Shown here one piece after another: positions 53,819 through 61,345 of a stretch of DNA of 64,000 nucleotides. Both the position numbers and the translations under genes were made by a program. Numbering within the stretch: the stretch's first letter is position 1; every line of letters starts with the position of its first letter. Source of the stretch: UBA7239 sp964509075 (GTDB taxonomy: Bacteria; Pseudomonadota; Gammaproteobacteria; Pseudomonadales; UBA7239); NCBI GenBank assembly GCA_964509075.1, contig CAZDWC010000001.1, forward strand, positions 186,001 through 250,000, in the 5' to 3' direction. Below the pieces are notes generated by a model, which made no database searches, had not been told where the DNA came from, and was given only the letters and a program-made list of their open reading frames with translations.

Positions 53819-54001
53819 AACCTGGGGTGTGCGCCAGTTGGTTATGTCCTCGAGCCGATAATGCATACCCAGGGTGCATCTCGCTTGTTGCCGGTGTGCA
53901 TGTCCGCCCGTCGGAAAGCCTTAAGGCAGCACAGGTGTACCCACCTTGAACCGTCGGGTTCAAGGCTACGCCGACAGCGGCGCCCCGGGCACTATCTTTT
54001 C
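53819..54001 (+). ncRNA. ssrS: 6S RNA
   Basis: 6S RNA binds sigma-70 RNA polymerase by mimicking an open promoter and tunes transcription in stationary phase. The segments CCTCGAGCCGATAATGCATA, CGTCGGAAAGCCTTAA and ACCTTGAACC...GGGTTCAAGG match E. coli 6S RNA in the same order, and the two ends (near CCTGGGGTGTGCGCC and GGCGCCCCGGGC) can pair. A TATACT -10 box sits at 53807-53812; a second possible promoter has TTGACA at 53746-53751. The ends are estimates from the promoter and the usual length near 183. ygfA follows, as in E. coli. Confidence 0.93.
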
Positions 54002-54030
54002 TCCTGTTCTTTCCATTTTTTTCTTTCCCA

Positions 54031-54621
54031 ATGACGATTTCCCGCCCGCAATTGCGCAAACAGTTGCGTGCCGCACGTCGCAGCCTGTCACTTGCCCAGC
54101 AAAAACGCGCAGGCAAGGATCTTGCCGGGCAATTGCAAAACTGGTTGCCGTTGGTTCGCTGTCGGCATGTTGCGTTTTACCTGCCCAATGATGGTGAAAT
54201 CGATCTGCGTCCTTTGGTGCGAGTGCTGGAAACACGCGGTGTGTACTGTTATCTGCCGCGCGTTCACATCGACGGCAGCAATCGCGTCGATTTCGTGCTT
54301 TACCGCAACGGTGATGCGCTGCATCCCAATCGTTTCCGCATTCCCGAGCCGCATGTCCGCAATCGCCACATTCCCGCCTGGGCCTTGCAGGCCGTGCTGA
54401 TGCCGCTGGTAGGATTTGACCGGCAGGGCAACCGCTTGGGTATGGGAGGTGGCTTCTATGATCGCAGCTTTGCTTTTCGCAAGCGTGCAGGCTGCAGCAG
54501 GCCACTGCTGATTGGTGTGGCACATGCCATTCAGGAAGTGCCCGCGCTGCCGGTGCAGAGTTGGGATATGCCGCTGGATTTCATTGCCACTGACCGCGAG
54601 CGTGTGCGTTGCCATAATTAG
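54031..54621 (+). CDS. ygfA: 5-formyltetrahydrofolate cyclo-ligase
   Basis: This enzyme converts 5-formyl-THF to 5,10-methenyl-THF with ATP, returning folate to the active pool. The 196-residue product has the N-terminal SRPQLRKQLRAARRSL, the substrate region LPNDGEIDLRPL and the phosphate-binding signature GFDRQGNRLGMGGGFYDR. It lies 29 bases behind the 6S RNA gene, an arrangement conserved across gammaproteobacteria, where the two are cotranscribed. In E. coli the product affects persister formation. Confidence 0.95.
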   Translation: MTISRPQLRKQLRAARRSLSLAQQKRAGKDLAGQLQNWLPLVRCRHVAFYLPNDGEIDLRPLVRVLETRGVYCYLPRVHIDGSNRVDFVLYRNGDALHPNRFRIPEPHVRNRHIPAWALQAVLMPLVGFDRQGNRLGMGGGFYDRSFAFRKRAGCSRPLLIGVAHAIQEVPALPVQSWDMPLDFIATDRERVRCHN

Positions 54622-54762
54622 TCAGGTATGGTTGACTATATCGGTGCTGCACTGCGCCTATCCCTTGGTAGCGACCTCTTGGCCTCGGTCAAGGTTCGGG
54701 GCGACAAACTGTGTAAAATTGCGGCCTTAAAATCCGACTCCCCCAGCTTTGAGAGGCGAACC

Positions 54763-55914
54763 ATGGCAGACCCCATCATCATCATCGGCACCGGCTTGTC
54801 CGGCTATACGTTGGGCAAGGAATTCCGCAAGTACGATCAGGAGACGCCGCTGCTGTACATCACCAGTGATGATGGCCGCAGCTATTCCAAACCGATGATT
54901 TCCACAGGCTATGCCAAGAACAAGACTGCAGGCGAGCTGGCCATGGCGGATGCCGGCGCCATGGCCGAGCAGCTGAAAGCCTCCATCCGCACCTTTGCCA
55001 CCGTTACTGCCATTGATCCTGCCAACCATGAAATCAGTCTCGGCGATGAAAAGCTGCGCTACAGCAAGCTGGTCATTGCCTGGGGTGCCGAGTGCATACA
55101 GCCGCCACTGAAAGGTGATGGCCTGGATCGCGTCTATTCCGTCAATGATCTGATCGACTACGACAAATTCCGCAGCGTTGCCGAAGGCAAGAAAAAAATT
55201 CTTATCATCGGCGCCGGTCTCATCGGTAGTGAATACGCGAATGACATGGCCAGTGGCGGCTTCGAGATTGAAGCAGTCGACCCGTTGAATGGCCCGCTGG
55301 GTACGCTGCTGCCACCGCAGGCTTCCAAAGCTGTGCAGACCGCGCTGGAGCGCGAGTGCAAGGTGAAATACCACTTCGGCACGGTGGTCGATAGCGTAGA
55401 TAAAAATGGTGACGGCGTCATTGCCACACTCGCCAATGGCGAGAAAGTGGAAGCGGACCTGGTGTTGTCAGCTGTCGGTGTGCGCCCGCGCGTGGCACTG
55501 GCGCAGGCAGCGGGTATTGCCTGCAATCGCGGCGTTGTTGCCAACCGTTATCTGGAAACGTCGGCGCCGGATATCTACACCTTTGGTGATTGCGCCGAAG
55601 TCGAAGGCCATGTGCTGTACTACGTCATGCCGTTGATGGCCTGCGCGCGCGCGCTGGGCAAAACCTTGCACGGCGAACGCACTGCGGTCGCCTATGGCGC
55701 GATGCCGGTCGGCGTGAAAGTGACCGTGTGCCCGATCCAGGTTTCACCGCCAGCGCGTGGTGCTGCCGGCCAGTGGATGGAAGAAGCCGACGGCGATAAC
55801 GTGCGCGCACTTTTTCACAGCCCTGAAGGCAAACTGCTGGGTTTCGCACTCACCGGCAAGTGCGCGGAAGAAAAAATGAAGCTGGCCAAGGAGTTGCCGC
55901 CGATTCTCGAGTGA
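54763..55914 (+). CDS. Rubredoxin-NAD(+) reductase
   Basis: This FAD flavoprotein passes electrons from NADH to rubredoxin, used by alkane hydroxylases or in oxidative stress defence. The 383-residue protein has the N-terminal FAD motif IIIGTGLSGYTLGKE, the NADH motif ILIIGAGLIGSEYANDM and the second FAD segment DIYTFGDCAEVEG. The ATG at 54763 has GAGG upstream. In Pseudomonas, one or two rubredoxin genes lie immediately upstream; here that place is taken by ygfA, and no rubredoxin is visible in the window. A good terminator follows. Confidence 0.92.
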   Translation: MADPIIIIGTGLSGYTLGKEFRKYDQETPLLYITSDDGRSYSKPMISTGYAKNKTAGELAMADAGAMAEQLKASIRTFATVTAIDPANHEISLGDEKLRYSKLVIAWGAECIQPPLKGDGLDRVYSVNDLIDYDKFRSVAEGKKKILIIGAGLIGSEYANDMASGGFEIEAVDPLNGPLGTLLPPQASKAVQTALERECKVKYHFGTVVDSVDKNGDGVIATLANGEKVEADLVLSAVGVRPRVALAQAAGIACNRGVVANRYLETSAPDIYTFGDCAEVEGHVLYYVMPLMACARALGKTLHGERTAVAYGAMPVGVKVTVCPIQVSPPARGAAGQWMEEADGDNVRALFHSPEGKLLGFALTGKCAEEKMKLAKELPPILE

Positions 55915-55947
55915 GCACCTGCTCGCGCGCTGCGTGCACAAACACAG

Positions 55948-55976
55948 GGCAGACTTGCATACAAGTCTGCCTTTTT
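55948..55976 (+). terminator. Intrinsic terminator after rubredoxin reductase
   Basis: GGCAGACTTG and CAAGTCTGCC form a perfect ten-base stem with a CATA loop, followed by TTTTT. It separates the rubredoxin reductase gene from tex. Confidence 0.95.
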
Positions 55977-56020
55977 CATTTGCGTTTACCGATAATGCCG
56001 CCTCACGTTGAGGTAGCACC

Positions 56021-58366
56021 ATGGCCAGTATTGAACAGCGCACGGCACAGCAAATTGCATTGCAGATTGCCAAGGAATTATCGGTAAAACCGGAGCAGGT
56101 GATTGCTGCGGTGCAGTTGCTGGATGAAGGTGCCACCGTGCCGTTTATCTCGCGTTATCGCAAGGAAGTGACGGGTGCTCTGGATGATACGCAGTTGCGT
56201 ACACTGGAAGAGCGTCTCGGCTATTTGCGTGAACTGGAAGAGCGCCGCAAGACTGTGCTGGTCAGTATTGCCGAGCAAGGCAAGCTGACAGCGGAACTGG
56301 AAAAGGACATTCTCGCGGCAGACACCAAAAACCGCCTCGAAGATCTCTATCTTCCGTACAAGCCCAAGCGCCGCACCAAGGCACAGATTGCGCGCGAGGC
56401 TGGTCTCGAGCCGTTGGCGCTGTCGCTGCTGGAGAATCCGCAGCTGAATCCGCAGGAGGAAGCGCAAAAATATTTCAATGCCGAGCACAACATCAGTGAT
56501 GTGCAGGCTGCACTGGATGGCGCCAAACAGATTCTGATGGAGCAGTTCAGCGAAGATGCGAAGCTGCTGGGTGATTTGCGTGAATATCTCACTGAACACG
56601 GTCTTGTGAAATCGCTGGTGGTGGACGGAAAGCAAAACGAAGGCGAGAAATTCCGCGACTATTTTGATTTCAGCGAAAAAGTGGGTGTGATGCCTTCGCA
56701 CCGCGCACTCGCTGTATTTCGTGGCCGCAAGGAAGGCGTGCTGAATGTTGCACTTACACTGCCGGAAGAACTCACTACGCCGGATCATGTGTGCGAGCGA
56801 CGCATTGCAGCGCGCTTCGGCATCAAAAATGAAGGACGCGCTGCCGATACCTGGCTGGCGGAAGTGGTGCGCTGGACCTGGCGTGTGAAACTGCTTACGC
56901 ATCTGGAAACGGATCTGCTCGGCCAGTTGCGTGAAAAAGCCGAGGAAGAAGCCATTCGTGTGTTTGCGCACAACCTGAAAGACTTGTTGCTGGCGGCGCC
57001 TGCCGGCCAGAAAGTCACTCTGGGCCTGGATCCAGGTTTGCGCACGGGTGTCAAAGTGGCGTTGGTGGACAGCACCGGCAAGGTGTTACAGCACGGCGCG
57101 ATGTTTCCGCATCAGCCGATGAACAAGGTGGCGGAAGCTGAAAAAATCCTGTTTGCCTTGTGCAAGCAGTATGACGTCGATCTGATCAGCATCGGCAATG
57201 GCACAGCTTCGCGCGAGACAGAACGTTTTGTTGCCGATGTCCTGAAAAAACACGCCGATCTGAAAGCGAAAAAGGTGGTAGTGAGTGAAGCGGGAGCTTC
57301 GGTGTATTCAGCTTCTGAGCTGGCGGCAAAGGAATTTCCGGATCTGGATGTCACTATCCGCGGCGCTGTCTCCATCGCGCGTCGTTTGCAGGATCCGCTG
57401 GCCGAGCTGGTGAAAATTGATCCGAAGTCGATTGGTGTCGGCCAGTATCAGCACGACGTCAACCAGTCGCAACTGGCGCGCACGCTGGATGCGGTGGTGG
57501 AAGATTGTGTAAACGGCGTCGGTGTGGATGTGAACACAGCGTCAGTGGCCCTTCTCAAACGAGTGTCTGGTCTTAACCAGACGTTGGCCGCGAATATCGT
57601 CGAGTTTCGCGACAAGAATGGCGCCTTTGCCAGCCGTGAAGCTCTCAAGGCTGTGCCGCGCATGGGTGACAAAACCTTTGAACAGGCAGCGGGTTTCTTG
57701 CGTATCACTAACGGTGAAAATCCGCTGGACAAATCGGCCGTGCATCCTGAGTCGTATCCGGTAGTGCAGCGCATTGCGGAAAAAAACGGGCGCAGCATTG
57801 ATAGTCTGATCGGCGACAGCACCTTCCTGCGTACCCTGAATGCCAGGGATTATGTCTGCGAAAAATTCGGCTTGCCGACAGTGGTAGATATCATCAAGGA
57901 ACTCGACAAACCAGGCCGCGACCCGCGCCCGGAATTCAAGACCGCAACGTTCAAGGACGGTGTGGAAACGATCAAGGATTTGCAGCCGGGTATGGTGCTG
58001 GAAGGCACGGTGACCAACGTCGCCAACTTCGGTGCGTTTGTGGATGTCGGTGTGCATCAGGATGGTCTGGTGCACATTTCTGCCATTACCAACCGCTTTA
58101 TCAAGGATCCGCGTGAAGCAGTGAAAACCGGTGATATCGTCAAGGTAAAAGTGCTGGAAGTGGATGTGGCGCGCAAACGCATCGCGCTCACCATGCGTCT
58201 GGATGACGAAATCGCAGCGAAGACAGATGGCGCCAGAGCACCGCGTGTGGATCGCAAGACCGAGCAGCGTTACATGGGCAACAACTCGTCTGCGGCACCG
58301 GCAAAAACGGGCACAATGGCAGACTTGCTGCAAAAAGCCATGAGTGAAAAGAAAGGGCGTCTGTAA
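56021..58366 (+). CDS. tex: Transcription accessory protein Tex
   Basis: Tex is a cytoplasmic RNA-binding protein of the Spt6/Tex family, thought to act on transcription elongation or RNA quality. The 781-residue protein has the N-terminal SVKPEQVIAAVQLLDEGATV, a YqgF-like fold with GLDPGLRTGVKVAL, two helix-hairpin-helix motifs (GLNQTLAANIV and VPRMGDKTFEQAAG) and a C-terminal S1 domain (LEGTVTNVANFGAFVDVGVH). Length matches E. coli YhgF. The last 25 residues form a short polar tail. It converges on the HD-GYP gene with 20 bases between. Confidence 0.97.
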   Translation: MASIEQRTAQQIALQIAKELSVKPEQVIAAVQLLDEGATVPFISRYRKEVTGALDDTQLRTLEERLGYLRELEERRKTVLVSIAEQGKLTAELEKDILAADTKNRLEDLYLPYKPKRRTKAQIAREAGLEPLALSLLENPQLNPQEEAQKYFNAEHNISDVQAALDGAKQILMEQFSEDAKLLGDLREYLTEHGLVKSLVVDGKQNEGEKFRDYFDFSEKVGVMPSHRALAVFRGRKEGVLNVALTLPEELTTPDHVCERRIAARFGIKNEGRAADTWLAEVVRWTWRVKLLTHLETDLLGQLREKAEEEAIRVFAHNLKDLLLAAPAGQKVTLGLDPGLRTGVKVALVDSTGKVLQHGAMFPHQPMNKVAEAEKILFALCKQYDVDLISIGNGTASRETERFVADVLKKHADLKAKKVVVSEAGASVYSASELAAKEFPDLDVTIRGAVSIARRLQDPLAELVKIDPKSIGVGQYQHDVNQSQLARTLDAVVEDCVNGVGVDVNTASVALLKRVSGLNQTLAANIVEFRDKNGAFASREALKAVPRMGDKTFEQAAGFLRITNGENPLDKSAVHPESYPVVQRIAEKNGRSIDSLIGDSTFLRTLNARDYVCEKFGLPTVVDIIKELDKPGRDPRPEFKTATFKDGVETIKDLQPGMVLEGTVTNVANFGAFVDVGVHQDGLVHISAITNRFIKDPREAVKTGDIVKVKVLEVDVARKRIALTMRLDDEIAAKTDGARAPRVDRKTEQRYMGNNSSAAPAKTGTMADLLQKAMSEKKGRL

Positions 58367-58386
58367 TTATTTACGGGTGGTATTAG

Positions 58387-59457
58387 TCAGTGACGGATTG
58401 AATCCGGATGCTCGCTGCGTATTTGCAGTAACTGCGGCAGCACGGATTCAAAAACGCGCACGACTTCAGGGTCAAAATGCGAACCGCTGTTGTGGCGGAT
58501 GTGATCAATCGCATCCTCTACAGCCCAGGCTTGTTTGTAGGGTCGTGCTGACAGTAATGCGTCAAACACATCGCAGATGCTCACGATGCGTGTGAAAACT
58601 GGAATTTCTTCACCTTTCAGTCCATTGGGATAACCGCTGCCATCCCAGCGTTCGTGATGGGTGCTGGCAATGGTGGCGGCAGCATTGAGCAGCTCACCAC
58701 CCACATCGGCGAGAATCCTGCTGCCGATTTCCGTGTGTTGTTTCATTGTGGCCCATTCATCTGCCTCCAGAGCGCCGGGCTTCAGCAAAATGCTGTCGGG
58801 GATGCCGATCTTGCCCAGGTCGTGCATGGGGCTGGCCTTGAGCAGCATGTCGCAGTCACTGGCGCACAAACCCATCGCTTCGCCGAGTCGCGCCGACATG
58901 CGACTCATGCGGATGACATGCTGGCCGGTTTCGTTATCGCGGAATTCCGCTGCCCTGCCCAGGCATTCAATCAGGCTTATCTGCGATTCCTGCAATTGCC
59001 GGGTGCGTTCCTGCACTCGTTGCTCCAGTGTTTCGTTGTATTGGCGCAGTGCTTTCTGCATCAACTGCACTTGCAGGATATTGCGCACGCGCAAGCGCAT
59101 TTCCGATTTGTCGAAGGGTTTGGTGATGAAATCCTTTGCGCCGTTGGCGAGAGCTTTCAATCGCACATCCGGCGCAGTATCGGCTGTCAGCACCAGTATC
59201 GGCAGGTAGTCGTCGGGGAAGTCCTCGATCAACTGCTGCATCACATCCAGCCCGCTCAGGCCGGGCATGTGGATATCCAGCAACACGATGTCGTGTCGTT
59301 TGTCGCGATAGCGGTTGCGCACTTCAAACGGCACCGTGCAGGTGTCAATGAATGCGTAACCTTCTTTCTTGAGGATGGCTTCGGCAACACTGACGTTGAT
59401 GGCATTGTCATCAACGATCAGGATAGTGCCGGCCAGCAGGTCTATGGAGTCGAGCAT
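58387..59457 (-). CDS. Response regulator with HD-GYP cyclic-di-GMP phosphodiesterase domain
   Basis: This two-domain protein of 356 residues has a receiver domain (about 10-130) with ILIVDDN, the phosphorylated Asp in LLDIHMPG and the Lys in KPFD. A coiled linker (about 140-165) connects to an HD-GYP domain with HDLGKIGIPD and the motif HHERWDGSGYP. HD-GYP enzymes break down cyclic di-GMP, which lowers biofilm formation and raises motility; the HHExxDGxGYP motif is intact, so activity is expected. I use the ATG at 59457 with GGGGG upstream; a GTG at 59505 is also in frame. No partner histidine kinase is in the window. Confidence 0.93.
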   Translation of the reverse strand: MLDSIDLLAGTILIVDDNAINVSVAEAILKKEGYAFIDTCTVPFEVRNRYRDKRHDIVLLDIHMPGLSGLDVMQQLIEDFPDDYLPILVLTADTAPDVRLKALANGAKDFITKPFDKSEMRLRVRNILQVQLMQKALRQYNETLEQRVQERTRQLQESQISLIECLGRAAEFRDNETGQHVIRMSRMSARLGEAMGLCASDCDMLLKASPMHDLGKIGIPDSILLKPGALEADEWATMKQHTEIGSRILADVGGELLNAAATIASTHHERWDGSGYPNGLKGEEIPVFTRIVSICDVFDALLSARPYKQAWAVEDAIDHIRHNSGSHFDPEVVRVFESVLPQLLQIRSEHPDSIRH

Positions 59458-59473
59458 GTCTGCCCCCGTTTGT

Positions 59474-59490
59474 CTGTCCAGTATAGACAG
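59474..59490. promoter_or_regulatory. Inverted repeat between the HD-GYP and ogt-alkA genes
   Basis: CTGTC-N7-GACAG lies in the 96-base gap between the divergent genes. It resembles a LexA half-site pair but has one base too many between CTGT and ACAG, so it is not a standard SOS box. It might bind another regulator of either gene. Confidence 0.35.
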
Positions 59491-59553
59491 CGTGCCTGTT
59501 TTCACCGGCGGGACGCGCTACTATCGCCGCGATGGGATTTGCAGGGCATTGGC

Positions 59554-60723
59554 ATGGGCAGTTCGCGTGATACATCAGGCTGGACAGTTTTTATCACTCC
59601 GCAGGGCTGGGCGGGTTGCAGTTGGCAAGGCAAGGCGTTGACGGCATTTGCCCTGCCGGAGCCGGGCCGACAGGGGGTGGAAGCCGCGTTGCGGGAACAG
59701 AGCGGGCTGCGCCAGCCGGCGGTTGCCGTGCCGGCCTGGGTAAAGCAACTGGTGGCGAAAGTGCAAAAACATCTGGCGGGCAAAGTGCAGGACTTCTCCG
59801 CAGTGCCGGTGCATATCGAGGATGTCACGCCCTTCATGCAGTCTGTCTATCACGCTGCGCAGCAAATTCCTGCCGGCAAGGTGCTGACCTATGCCGAGCT
59901 CGCGGTACAAATTGGCAAGCCCGGTGCCGTGCGCGCCGTAGGCACGGCACTGGGCAAGAACCGCATTCCGCTCATCATCCCCTGTCATCGCATCATTGCG
60001 GCCAACGGCAAGGCAGGCGGTTTTTCATCCACGGGTGGCGTTCAGGCCAAACTCGCCCTGCTCGCCTGCGAAGGCGTGAGTCTTGAAAAACCGCGCACAC
60101 TGGCAACGGCTGCGCAGTGGCAACAGGCGCTGACACATTTGCGGCGCGACAAGATCATGGCGGGTTTGATGAAAAAAGTGGGGGACATTGATTTTCGTCC
60201 ACACCATAACGCAGAGCCGCTGCAGGCACTGCTGGCCGCCATCGTCAGCCAGCAGTTGTCGACCAAAGTGGCGTCAACCATTCTCAGGCGCGTGAAAACA
60301 CTGATCGAAAAAAACGGCAAACCCAGTGCGCAGAAAATCCTGGCAACGCCGGATGCCGATTTGCGCGCAGCCGGTCTGTCATCCATGAAAGTTTCCTTTC
60401 TCAAGGATCTGGCAACACACAGCGTCAAAGGCAAATTGCCGGCGCTTGCCGATGTAAAAAAACTGCCCGATGAGCAAATCATCAAGCAACTCACAGCGAT
60501 CAAAGGCGTCGGGCGCTGGACGGTCGAGATGTACCTTATGTTTGATCTCGGTCGCGCCGATGTATTTCCTGTCGATGACTACGGCATTCGCAAGGCCATC
60601 ATGCGCTTGCATCACTTGCCCGAGATGCCGCCGGCAAAACAGCTGATGCCCTACGCTGAAAACTGGAAACCGTTTCGCACTGTGGCGTCATTGTATTTGT
60701 GGCGTTCGCTGGATAATGTGTAA
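59554..60723 (+). CDS. Fused O6-alkylguanine-DNA alkyltransferase and 3-methyladenine DNA glycosylase (Ogt-AlkA type)
   Basis: A single 389-residue chain carries two DNA-alkylation repair enzymes. Residues about 8-180 are an Ogt/AGT: the DNA-binding helix region GKPGAVRAVGTALGKNR and the acceptor Cys144 in IPCHRII, then NGKAGGFSSTGG. Residues about 205-389 are an HhH-GPD glycosylase of the AlkA type: LLAAIVSQQLSTKVAS, the hairpin IKGVGRWTVEMY (317-327) and the catalytic acid in FPVDDYGIRK (Asp341/342). No stop or frame change lies between them. The ATG at 59554 has AGGG seven bases upstream. One domain repairs O6-alkylguanine directly, the other removes alkylated purines by base excision. The Ada N-terminal regulatory domain is absent. 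Confidence 0.92.
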   Translation: MGSSRDTSGWTVFITPQGWAGCSWQGKALTAFALPEPGRQGVEAALREQSGLRQPAVAVPAWVKQLVAKVQKHLAGKVQDFSAVPVHIEDVTPFMQSVYHAAQQIPAGKVLTYAELAVQIGKPGAVRAVGTALGKNRIPLIIPCHRIIAANGKAGGFSSTGGVQAKLALLACEGVSLEKPRTLATAAQWQQALTHLRRDKIMAGLMKKVGDIDFRPHHNAEPLQALLAAIVSQQLSTKVASTILRRVKTLIEKNGKPSAQKILATPDADLRAAGLSSMKVSFLKDLATHSVKGKLPALADVKKLPDEQIIKQLTAIKGVGRWTVEMYLMFDLGRADVFPVDDYGIRKAIMRLHHLPEMPPAKQLMPYAENWKPFRTVASLYLWRSLDNV

Positions 60724-60746
60724 GAGCTGACAAGAGGATAATCCGC

Positions 60747-61217
60747 ATGAAACAGTCTCCCCTGGGTATGTCGCGACGGAATCTGCTGTTGGGCAGTGTG
60801 GCATTGGCTGCACTGCCTGCCGTTGCCGCAGCGGCAGAAAAGGCCGCACCTGCATCTGCGCATCACATGAATCACGGCCCGGACAAATCTTTGCAGGCAG
60901 TGATTGATGCGGCTCTCGATTGTGTCAAGACCGGCACTGCGTGCCGCGAACATTGCGTGATGATGTTCCAGATGGGCGACAACAGTATGCAGGATTGTTA
61001 TCCGGCGGTGAGCGAGCTGGTGATTTCCTGCGCGGCGCTGGCGGATTTGTCGGCTGTGCAGGCAAAACATTTGCGCGAATTCATGCAGGTGTGCGTGCAA
61101 TCCTGCGAGGCGTGCGAAACCGTGTGCGGCGAACACAAGGATGTCGATGCCTGCCGAGCCTGTGCAGAGTCGTGCAAAACCTGCATCAAGGCATGCAAGG
61201 CTTATCTGGGGCACTGA
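60747..61217 (+). CDS. TAT-exported cysteine-rich four-helix-bundle copper storage protein (Csp/DUF326-like)
   Basis: The 156-residue product starts with a twin-arginine signal (SRRNLLLGS) and an Ala-rich cleavage region. A His/Met-rich linker (HHMNHG) follows, then a helical domain with fourteen cysteines spaced mostly three or four apart, for example CVQSCEACETVC and CRACAESCKTCIKAC. This is the pattern of copper storage proteins, in which cysteines line the inside of a four-helix bundle and hold many Cu(I) ions. Export by TAT would place it in the periplasm, already folded, as for Csp1 of methanotrophs. It lies 23 bases after the ogt-alkA stop with AGAGGA as ribosome site. The copper receptor follows. 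Confidence 0.88.
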   Translation: MKQSPLGMSRRNLLLGSVALAALPAVAAAAEKAAPASAHHMNHGPDKSLQAVIDAALDCVKTGTACREHCVMMFQMGDNSMQDCYPAVSELVISCAALADLSAVQAKHLREFMQVCVQSCEACETVCGEHKDVDACRACAESCKTCIKACKAYLGH

Positions 61218-61224
61218 AACAATC

Positions 61225-61243
61225 ATAAAAGAAGCTCTTTTAT
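61225..61243 (+). terminator. AT-rich hairpin after the copper storage gene
   Basis: ATAAAAGA and TCTTTTAT form an eight-base stem around AGC. The stem is weak and AT-rich, with a T-run inside its right arm. It may end the storage-protein transcript before the receptor promoter. Confidence 0.4.
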
Positions 61244-61267
61244 GAAAATGCATCCAGAGTGACGGCC

Positions 61268-61284
61268 TGCGACATCATGTCGCA
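61268..61284. promoter_or_regulatory. Perfect 17-base palindrome upstream of the copper receptor gene
   Basis: TGCGACAT-C-ATGTCGCA is perfectly symmetric. It lies just upstream of a possible -10 box TACAAT (61308-61313), so it would cover or abut the -35 region of the receptor promoter. Position and symmetry suggest a repressor or activator operator, plausibly metal-responsive. I do not recognise the regulator. Confidence 0.55.
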
Positions 61285-61345
61285 TCGGCTTTAACGGGTG
61301 CTCTACCTACAATGCTTCCGCTTTTAATCCAGACGGGAGCACCTG

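Noticed and set aside
58654..60723. A very long open frame on the plus strand covering the antisense of the HD-GYP gene and the whole Ogt-AlkA fusion
   Set aside because: The first 900 bases are antisense to a clear HD-GYP coding region and encode no recognisable domain. The real start is the ATG at 59554 with its own ribosome site.
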